The position numbers were made by a program, and so were the translations under genes. From Methylococcales bacterium (GTDB taxonomy: Bacteria; Pseudomonadota; Gammaproteobacteria; Methylococcales; Methylomonadaceae), in assembly GCA_030949405.1 (NCBI GenBank), contig JAUZSN010000002.1, forward strand, positions 1,426,001 through 1,490,000: DNA of 64,000 nt, given 5' to 3'. Shown here in pieces: positions 57,391 through 64,000 of the stretch. The number at the start of each line of letters is the position of its first letter. Position 1 is the first letter of the stretch. The notes beneath the pieces are model-generated. The model worked only from the letters and a program-made list of their open reading frames with translations, ran no database searches and was not told the origin of the DNA.

Positions 57391-58531
57391 CAGATGGCCT
57401 CCAAAATAGTCGCGATACCTTGTCCACCACCGATACATTGAGTCGCTAAGGCATAGCGTTTTTGTTTACGTTTTAACAAACTTGCCGCTTTCCCTGTGAT
57501 TCTAGCGCCTGTTGCGCCTAGTGGATGACCTAAAGCAATGGCCCCACCATCCAAATTAAGTTTTTCAGCCGCAATAGGTAATTCATTTAACACCGCTAAG
57601 GCTTGGGCTGCAAAGGCTTCATTTAATTCAACGATGTCTAAGTCATCTAATGTTAAATTAGCCCGTTGCAACGCTTTATGGGTTGCTGAAACGGGGGCAA
57701 TGCCCATAATTTCGGGTAAACAACCTGAAACGGCAATTGATTTAATTAGAGCTAATTTTTCTAACCCTCGCTTATCTGCATAATCTTCACTACAAACTAA
57801 GACCGCTGCGGCTCCATCGGTTAAAGGCGACGAGGTTGCCGCCGTTACAGAGCCTTGTGCATTAAAAACAGGATTTAATTGAGCCAATTCATCTAGGGTT
57901 GAATCCCCTCGAATACACCCATCCCGATGAATGCTATCGCCATTTTCCAAATGAATCGGGATAATTTCATCATCGAATAAGGCGTGTTGTTGTGCATAAG
58001 CGGCTTTTTGTTGACTCAGTAGTGAAAAAACTTCTTGGCTTTCTCGCGTTATTTGATATTTTTGGGCTAAATTTTCCGCTGTTTCACCCATGCTCATATA
58101 GGCTTGAGGATAGCTTGAATACAATCTTGGATTGGGCATCATATTGTAGCCCCCCCATCGGCACACGGCTCATTGACTCCACCCCCGCACAAATAAAAGC
58201 ATCACCCGCCCCCATTTTAATAGCCCCCGCAGCCGTGTGAATAGCTTGCATTGATGAGCCACAAAAACGATTCAGTGTTGTCCCTGCCACCGTTGTCGGA
58301 AGCCCCGCTAAAAAAGACAACCAGACGCGCCATATTCATGCCTTGTTCGGCTTCTGGAAAGGCACAGCCTAAAATTAAGTCTTCAATTTCATCAGGATTA
58401 ACCGCTGTTTTACGAATGAGTCCTTTCACCACTTGTGCCGTTAAATCATCAGGACGCAATTTTAAAAAGGCCCCTTTATGGGCAGGCATAAAAGGTGAAC
58501 GGCAATACCCTGCAATAACAATATTTTTCAT
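57390..58531 (-). pseudogene. fadI/fadA: Acetyl-CoA acyltransferase (thiolase) broken by two homopolymer frameshifts
   Basis: The thiolase is complete in content: NRFCGSSMQAI (nucleophile Cys), GGAIALGHPLGATGARI (His) and ATQCIGGGQGIATI (second Cys). The frame shifts twice: at an A6 run (58310-58315, T6 on the coding strand) between ARLVV and FLAGLP, and at a C7 run (58150-58156) between RVPMGG and YNMMPNP. Removing one base at each gives 379 residues, the family length. I therefore regard it as a probable intact gene with sequence errors. It heads the beta-oxidation cluster. Confidence 0.85.
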
Positions 58532-58605
58532 GACAGACTCCTTTATTTATTAACTCAATCAACAATAATTTATTTTATTTTTTGCTTTCATTCGTGCTAT
58601 AAAAA

Positions 58606-60918
58606 TTAGGGGAGGATAGTTTTTAACGGTTCCAATTTTAATTTATGTAAAAAACGATCAATAACGCGCCAAGTGTTTTCCGAATTATCCATTAAAATGC
58701 CATGATGTTGCGTATGAATAATTTCTAATTGTTTATGGGGACTTCCCAATTTTTTAACAAATTCATTGGCACTCTCAATTGATACCACAGGATCATTATC
58801 GGCATAAATGACTAAACACGGTAAGGTAATTTCCCCTAAAATAGCTTCAACATCCTGTATTAATAAGCGTAATTCATAAAGACAGGTAATGGGGGTATTT
58901 TGATAATTTACGGTGGGGTGTTCTGGCGTATTGCTAACAAAGGATTTGACCGCCTTTAGTGAACTAATATGGCTTAGCAATTTGTTACTCCCATGAAGTA
59001 AGGGGACAAACATAAACGTTTTATCAACAAATTTTAAGGGAACGGCAATAACAATGATGGCGACTAAGTTTATCTTAGGCTCGACCGCTAATTTTGCAAC
59101 TAATCCACCGCCTGTTGAGAATCCGATAGCGATAATATCATCACAATAGCCAGTTAAAATTTGGTAACCCCGCATGACCGAGCTATACCAAGCATGACGA
59201 TCCTGATCGTGAAGCGCGTGGGGCGATGTGCCATGCCCTTTGAGTCTAATCCCTAAAACAGTATACCCTTGCTGGCAAATGTGTTCGCCATAACCATAGA
59301 CCTCAGCGGGACTGGCTAATAAACCATGAACTAATAAAATACCGCGTCCATTCGAGTCTTTTGGGTGTAATAAAAAGGGCGAAGAGTCTTCGGTAAATTG
59401 TTCTAATTGATTAATTTTACGGTAACGTGATTTATCATAATAATTTTTCTCCCAAGCTAATAAGCGCAGCTCATCATCAAAATACCAGTGGGAAAGTTGC
59501 TGTTTTGTCAGCGTATTATAGGTGGTTAACGCGTTTACTAAGGCGGCTCGAACGGCTTTAATCGGGGCGGCTTCGTTATGATAGACCGCAATTAAATTTT
59601 CTAAACGAATAGTATCAATAGAGTAGCTAACATAAAGCTTAGGTAGAAATTGATAGTAATGATTATGTTCAATAATTAATTCATTATTTTTAGCTGTAGA
59701 AATAAACTGTTCAAAATGTTTGTTTTTTCCCGTAATTAAATCCGTATAATCATTTGGGTTCAATAAACTACGGTGTAAATTAATTGTTTTATTCGTTTGT
59801 AGGTATTTAACCGCGCTATAAAGTACGGTATAAAAATGAATCTTTTTAATGGTTGTAAATTCCCTATTAATACAACACATGATTAGGGTGGCCGCAAGAT
59901 GGCTCAAGTTAATGGTAACCTGTGAATAAATAGCCTTCATGTATTGATTGCGCGTTTTTAAAGTATTTTGTTTAAAATACATCGCTAACAAGGTTTGTTT
60001 GTAATTTTTCGGGGTACGATGTAATTTAAAAATTTCATCCAGTGATTTAAAATTATCCGCCGCTTTCGTTAATAAATAGCGATTCCATGGGTAGCAATCT
60101 TGATAAGCATCAATAGGGGGGCCTAAATGAATATCCATATCCGTATTTTTAAGCATAATATTTCCCTCGATAATTAACTCTTCCGTTTGCCTAAGCGACA
60201 ACCCATCCGCAAATAATTCAACGGCTTGTTTTAGCCAGTTTTCAGAGGCTCGCATGGGGTAAAAAGTAATATTTGCAGGGACAATAAGGGTGGGTTTTAA
60301 AGCCGCCGTTAGTAATTGTTCAACGCTATCCAGCTTTAACGCTTCTTTCCAGCGCAATAATTCGGAGTGATTTTTTTGGTAGTACGCACGACGAACCGTG
60401 GCTTTAAACGTTTCTATTCCCTGCGCTAAAACAGCCGCGCCCGTATGATGTTTACGTCGAACACCATTCTGTCGCGATAAAATACTGTAATGACCTTGGT
60501 CGTCCAAAACTCGACGGTCTTTAATCATCCCCCCTTCTGGGAAAATAATAACCTTACGCCCTCGAAAAATTTGTGCGGCTAATAAGGGGAAAAGATTGGG
60601 ATGATCGTGAGGGAAGACTCCGACATGTTTTAGGTAGCGTGAAAGTAAATTATCCTCTTTAAAAAACTCAGCGGAGGCAATGGCACAACTGTAAGCTCCT
60701 GTCCGTTGATAAATTAAAAATTGAGGAATGAAGGTTTCAAAACGTGCGAAATGATTAAAGAGGAAAATATCCCCTTCAAGTGCGTTACCATCTGGGTACA
60801 GCTTCATATTAACGCTCAGCATTTTTTTGATTGAGCGAAATACAACACGAGTTTTATCGTAAAGATGGGTATCTATATCATACCAATCTTCAGCATAGTT
60901 TTTTTTAGACATAAACAC
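58606..60918 (-). CDS. Acyltransferase–alpha/beta hydrolase fusion protein
   Basis: 770 residues. Residues ~40-270 are a PlsC-like glycerolipid acyltransferase with FNHFARFET, a variant of the H-x4-D motif with Glu in place of Asp, and IIFPEGGMIKDRR. A ~230-residue helical linker follows. The C-terminal ~250 residues are an alpha/beta hydrolase: LLVHGLLASP (oxyanion), GFSTGGG (nucleophile Ser), IYADNDPVV (Asp) and HHGIL (His). It probably remodels lipids at the membrane. Its position 75 bp upstream of the thiolase gene fits fatty-acid turnover. Confidence 0.83.
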   Translation of the reverse strand: MFMSKKNYAEDWYDIDTHLYDKTRVVFRSIKKMLSVNMKLYPDGNALEGDIFLFNHFARFETFIPQFLIYQRTGAYSCAIASAEFFKEDNLLSRYLKHVGVFPHDHPNLFPLLAAQIFRGRKVIIFPEGGMIKDRRVLDDQGHYSILSRQNGVRRKHHTGAAVLAQGIETFKATVRRAYYQKNHSELLRWKEALKLDSVEQLLTAALKPTLIVPANITFYPMRASENWLKQAVELFADGLSLRQTEELIIEGNIMLKNTDMDIHLGPPIDAYQDCYPWNRYLLTKAADNFKSLDEIFKLHRTPKNYKQTLLAMYFKQNTLKTRNQYMKAIYSQVTINLSHLAATLIMCCINREFTTIKKIHFYTVLYSAVKYLQTNKTINLHRSLLNPNDYTDLITGKNKHFEQFISTAKNNELIIEHNHYYQFLPKLYVSYSIDTIRLENLIAVYHNEAAPIKAVRAALVNALTTYNTLTKQQLSHWYFDDELRLLAWEKNYYDKSRYRKINQLEQFTEDSSPFLLHPKDSNGRGILLVHGLLASPAEVYGYGEHICQQGYTVLGIRLKGHGTSPHALHDQDRHAWYSSVMRGYQILTGYCDDIIAIGFSTGGGLVAKLAVEPKINLVAIIVIAVPLKFVDKTFMFVPLLHGSNKLLSHISSLKAVKSFVSNTPEHPTVNYQNTPITCLYELRLLIQDVEAILGEITLPCLVIYADNDPVVSIESANEFVKKLGSPHKQLEIIHTQHHGILMDNSENTWRVIDRFLHKLKLEPLKTILP

Positions 60919-61070
60919 CCCCCTAGATATAACGGCATTAATATTTATTCTACAATAAATAGACTAACTTGTATTGTGTTGAACTTAAAATACTTTTAGG
61001 GGCATTGAGGGATAAATTTTTTATTCAGGTACTTATCGAATAATAAAAATTAAGATTAGGGTTGATGGCT

Positions 61071-61832
61071 CTAAATAAAACCATGCGTCCCGCGCTTAGA
61101 TTTAACGGCTAACCAATGTTTTAAATAGATTAATTCTTTCGTTTCGTCTAAGTCATCTAACGATTGTCTATTTTTAAGCAAGCGAAAAGCGGAAGATAAT
61201 ACTTTATACTTTTCCCCTATAATCCCAGCACGCCTTAACCCTAATGTATTTAAACGGTAATGTTTAGCAGGATAACCTGCAATTAACATAAAAGGGATCA
61301 CATCTTTACTCAAGCCTGTTGTCCCTTGAACAATGGCATACGAACCAATACGACAAAATTGGTGAACCATCGCCGATCCCCCCATAAAAACATAATCCCC
61401 AATATCGACAAAACCGCCAATGGCCACATTATTGGCAAAAATCGTTTGATTACCCACCGTACAATCATGAGCAACATGGCTATTATTCATAAAATAATTA
61501 TTTGAACCAATATGGGTCGCTCTCGTTTCAACCGTTGCTCTATGTGCGGTGAACCCTTCACGAAAAATATTATTATCGCCAATAATTAATTCAGAAACTG
61601 TCTCCGCCTTAAAACTAATATCTTGAGGAAGTCCGCCAAGAACGACCTGTGGATGTACTTCATTTCCCTTTCCCATTTTTACATAGGGTTGAATAACCGC
61701 ATGTGACCCAATTTTACAATTATCTCCAATTTCGACCCCAGATTTTATGACGGCAAATGCCTCAATCGTAATGTTTTTTCCTAAAGTTACATTATCTTCA
61801 ATAATCGCAGTTGAATGAATTTTTTGTTGCAT
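61071..61832 (-). CDS. lpxA: UDP-N-acetylglucosamine acyltransferase (LpxA-like)
   Basis: 253 residues of left-handed hexapeptide beta-helix (IHSTAIIEDNVTLGKNITIEAFAVIKSGVEIGDNCKIGSHAVIQP). The catalytic His is in NSHVAHDC (residue ~121), and GGLPQDISF matches the substrate-binding loop. It adds the 3-hydroxyacyl chain to UDP-GlcNAc, first step of lipid A synthesis. It stands alone, not in the usual lpxD-fabZ-lpxA-lpxB group, so it may be a second copy. Confidence 0.92.
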   Translation of the reverse strand: MQQKIHSTAIIEDNVTLGKNITIEAFAVIKSGVEIGDNCKIGSHAVIQPYVKMGKGNEVHPQVVLGGLPQDISFKAETVSELIIGDNNIFREGFTAHRATVETRATHIGSNNYFMNNSHVAHDCTVGNQTIFANNVAIGGFVDIGDYVFMGGSAMVHQFCRIGSYAIVQGTTGLSKDVIPFMLIAGYPAKHYRLNTLGLRRAGIIGEKYKVLSSAFRLLKNRQSLDDLDETKELIYLKHWLAVKSKRGTHGFI

Positions 61833-62243
61833 AGTTAAGTCTCTTGTTTAAGTTTGGGGTAAAGCTCTGAAGTCGATTAAAAATAATATTCCAACAATAA
61901 ACGCATTATCGTTACCAACTTGTTAATTTATCGTTGTAAAATACGGCAAACATCTTAAAGATAAGCGACTAAAAAAGGCATCCTTCATTTAGCTACAAAA
62001 AGTAGTTTACACTTTATTTTTAAAAAAATGCGCGGAGTAAAATAGCTTTAGCTATTTCCGTGACTCGCCAATAGCTAAAGCTATTAGACTCCAATTTAAA
62101 CTGTAAACCGAGAAATGAAGGATGCCCTAAAAAACATGATTTTACGTAGCGTGTTTGCTTTGGGTGATAATTTTAAGTGTTTTATACTATTATATAGTAT
62201 CTAAATTAATAATAATGACACGATAGTTTTTTAAGTTTTGAGA
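61833..62243. other. Intergenic region with a family B repeat
   Basis: No gene is supported. It contains the promoter region of two divergent genes and the element at 61977-62126. Confidence 0.5.
61977..62126 (+). mobile_element. MITE-like repeat, family B copy 2
   Basis: 150 bp from GGCATCCTTCATTTAGC to AAATGAAGGATGCC. The interior carries AATAGCTTTAGCTATT and AATAGCTAAAGCTATT palindromes. It matches the element at 16914-17060 in opposite orientation. It has no coding capacity. Confidence 0.8.
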
Positions 62244-63362
62244 ATGATAATGGGAAATGACACCAATACTGAGCAAGCAGATAAAGAAGACGATAAGATC
62301 ACTAATGTTATGCCAATTAAAGAAACAAATACATCAACGAGCGATCACGAGGAAGATGAAGTGGTTTATGAATTGATTGAAGAAAAATCAGATCAGGTTG
62401 AAAATTCAGCTGTTGATGAAAGTTCGGCGGCTGATGAAAATTTGGCGGCTGATGAAAATTCATGGCAAGAACAAATTAAGCAATTACAAGAAACGCAAGC
62501 ATTGATGGCATTGCAATTAGAGAGTGCATTTACCGCCTCTGATCGCTTAGCCAGACAATTAAAAAAAGAACGTCATGCTCGACGCGCATCGGTTACGAGT
62601 TATGTGGCATTAACAATGGGTGGATTGGCTTTAATTATTGGAGCTACGTCCGCGTTTTTTGCAGGAAGTTTACAACGTGATGTGACTGAATTATCAACAA
62701 CCATTTCAACGTTGGAACAGCATAAACACCCGAGTGACCCTATCAATGTCGCCAGTACCAAGTATATTCATGCACGTCTTGATGATTTAGCCATCAAACT
62801 TAATAAGGTTTTTGCTGAACAAGAGGCTACTGAAAAAAAGGCGAAACTCAGTTCCTCAGTAACTAATTTACCCGATAAGGAAAATAAAAATAAAGCGGTT
62901 GTTAAACCAAAAACCATTACCCCTCCCATTTTAGAAACGACCGTTCCTGCTAAAATAATTAAATTAGAGGATAAAACTGTTAAAAAGAATTTAACAACAG
63001 AGCCGATAGCAAAACCACCGACCATAAAGCCACAGGAAAAAAAGGAGCCTATCCGTAAGCCGAAGGTTCAAACAGAATTAATTCCTGACGTTATCAAAAA
63101 TAAACCCGAAATCAAACCTGTCATTAAAAAAGAGTGGGTTGTAGCTTTAGGCTCTTACAAAAATTCATTAACCGCCTCAAAAAATGCAAATGAATACCGA
63201 AAAGCTGGGGTTCCTGTTGTTATTTCTAAAGTAAATACGCAAGGGCAAACGTGGCATCGGTTATTAACAAAACCGTTTAGTTCTCAACAAGAAGCAACGC
63301 TTTATGCGGAACGGGTTAAAAATCAGCTTAAAATTGAGTCTATTTTAGTCACTAAGCAGTAA
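62244..63362 (+). CDS. SPOR-domain membrane protein
   Basis: 372 residues from the ATG at 62244 (another at 62250). An acidic N-terminus with a repeated DESSAADENLAADEN stretch is followed by a coiled coil (QEQIKQLQETQALMALQLESAF). One transmembrane helix (SVTSYVALTMGGLALIIGATSAFFAG) leads to a long Lys/Pro-rich linker. The C-terminal ~75 residues are a SPOR domain (EWVVALGSYKNSLTASKNANEYRKAGVPVVI). The layout places the SPOR domain in the periplasm, where such domains bind denuded peptidoglycan at the division septum. A DamX- or FtsN-like role is plausible, not shown. Confidence 0.85.
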   Translation: MIMGNDTNTEQADKEDDKITNVMPIKETNTSTSDHEEDEVVYELIEEKSDQVENSAVDESSAADENLAADENSWQEQIKQLQETQALMALQLESAFTASDRLARQLKKERHARRASVTSYVALTMGGLALIIGATSAFFAGSLQRDVTELSTTISTLEQHKHPSDPINVASTKYIHARLDDLAIKLNKVFAEQEATEKKAKLSSSVTNLPDKENKNKAVVKPKTITPPILETTVPAKIIKLEDKTVKKNLTTEPIAKPPTIKPQEKKEPIRKPKVQTELIPDVIKNKPEIKPVIKKEWVVALGSYKNSLTASKNANEYRKAGVPVVISKVNTQGQTWHRLLTKPFSSQQEATLYAERVKNQLKIESILVTKQ

Positions 63363-63388
63363 TACAATTTAGCGTACAAACGAGGACT

Positions 63389-63464
63389 ACCACCTTAAGA
63401 CGGGGCAAGTTGAGGACGAACGGTTAAGCCTTGCTCTATAGTGTCCCGTCTTAAGTTGATAGCT
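63389..63464 (-). mobile_element. MITE-like repeat, family A copy 4 (internally deleted)
   Basis: 76 bp with ends ACCACCTTAAGACGGGG and CCCGTCTTAAGTTGATAGC, lacking most of the interior. It is flanked by a perfect 12-bp direct repeat, CAAACGAGGACT at 63377-63388 and 63465-63476, a likely target-site duplication. Confidence 0.83.
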
Positions 63465-63538
63465 CAAACGAGGACTTGTACGCTAACCCCCCCTAAAAAT
63501 GATATACCATTACTTTAATCTACAAAAAAATACCGATT

Positions 63539-63988
63539 ATGACTCAACTTATCCCGCTTATTATTTGTAATGAAAAGAATGACTCCCATAAAAAAAACAC
63601 GACTCTTTATTCTAACCATCAAGAAATAACCGCCTTGGGTTTTAATCAGCCGCCAGCTATTGATGACTTGATTTCTGCTATTCTATTAAACCCTAATGTT
63701 TTACAAGCACATTTAGAGCGTATTTCTTTTTGCTATCAACAGGATTTAACCGATCATTTATTGGCGGCTTTAGTTGATTTCTTAATTATTATGAAAAAAA
63801 ATGGTTTGGATTTAAAACGCCGAATGATTGAAGGGACTAAGTTTAAACTATCCGCTCAAGATTACAATTATCTTAAAAATGCTTTAGACCTCCCTGCTGA
63901 TGAAATTAAATTATTGGAAGGAAATGCTTACTCTGTACTAACAAAAGGTTTTATAGGGGTTAGTCAGCTTATAAAAAAATCATCTTAA
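63539..63988 (+). CDS. Conserved hypothetical protein, 149 residues
   Basis: An open frame reading MTQLIPLIICNEKNDSHKK. It is mostly helical, has two cysteines (IICNEK and ISFCYQQ), and no signal peptide or recognised domain. The tail (GFIGVSQLIKKSS) is Lys/Ser-rich. I do not recognise the family. It lies 60 bp after the family A copy 4 and ends 12 bp before the window edge. Confidence 0.55.
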   Translation: MTQLIPLIICNEKNDSHKKNTTLYSNHQEITALGFNQPPAIDDLISAILLNPNVLQAHLERISFCYQQDLTDHLLAALVDFLIIMKKNGLDLKRRMIEGTKFKLSAQDYNYLKNALDLPADEIKLLEGNAYSVLTKGFIGVSQLIKKSS

Positions 63989-64000
63989 GTGAGTAGCTGA

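Noticed and set aside
57992-58553. Open frames antisense to the thiolase
   Set aside because: They run opposite to a gene with conserved Cys and His motifs, and lack coding support.
1-64000. tRNA, rRNA and riboswitches
   Set aside because: No cloverleaf, rRNA motif or known riboswitch was recognised by eye, including upstream of gdx.

Overview
The window comes from an AT-rich gammaproteobacterial chromosome. The markers are rfb/waa lipopolysaccharide genes, LpxA, a long FadE, TusB/TusE(DsrC), Fpg and a NarK–PP2C/kinase–NirBD–NasA cluster of the type found in pseudomonads and methanotrophs. A Methylococcales- or Thiotrichales-like organism would fit, but the order cannot be fixed from this sequence alone. 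No rRNA, tRNA or CRISPR array was seen.

Layout. Positions 1-11.2 kb hold a nitrate assimilation locus: a NarK/NasA-type transporter (cut by the window edge) diverges from a PP2C-phosphatase/protein kinase, followed by nirB, nirD, a PhzF-like gene, a NasA-type nitrate reductase and a fused DmsB–DmsC electron-transfer/membrane protein. Sigma-54 promoters stand in front of the transporter, the kinase and nirB, and an NtrC-like palindrome precedes nirB. Positions 11.2-17 kb carry a decayed vapB with a MITE-like repeat, an exported small protein, a convergent heptosyltransferase and the rfbACDB dTDP-rhamnose operon. Positions 17-25 kb hold a K+ channel with double RCK domains and its DUF6394 partner, hslR, a gdx–tusB–dsrC/tusE cluster, an ABC exporter, mutM and a cold-shock/DUF1294 protein. 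Positions 25-40.5 kb hold a TPR pseudogene, pabB, a DUF1501/DUF1800 exported pair, secA, glgP, trmL, a broken histidine kinase and cysM.

Positions 40.6-44.7 kb encode GyrA interrupted by a 438-residue LAGLIDADG intein. Positions 45-51.4 kb hold the most interesting block: a tightly coupled operon of an MmeI-like DNA methyltransferase, a BrnT/BrnA toxin-antitoxin pair, an SF2 helicase and a GIY-YIG/T5orf172 nuclease. It looks like a restriction/defence module. Positions 51.4-64 kb hold a pterin dehydratase, a Trp-rich repeat protein, a beta-oxidation cluster (thiolase, FadN-type fusion, FadE), an acyltransferase–hydrolase fusion, lpxA and a SPOR protein.

Two short non-coding repeat families are scattered through the window: family A with four copies and family B with two. 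Three genes are each broken only at homopolymer runs, and each regains its frame and family length after one-base corrections, so sequencing error should be considered before calling them pseudogenes.
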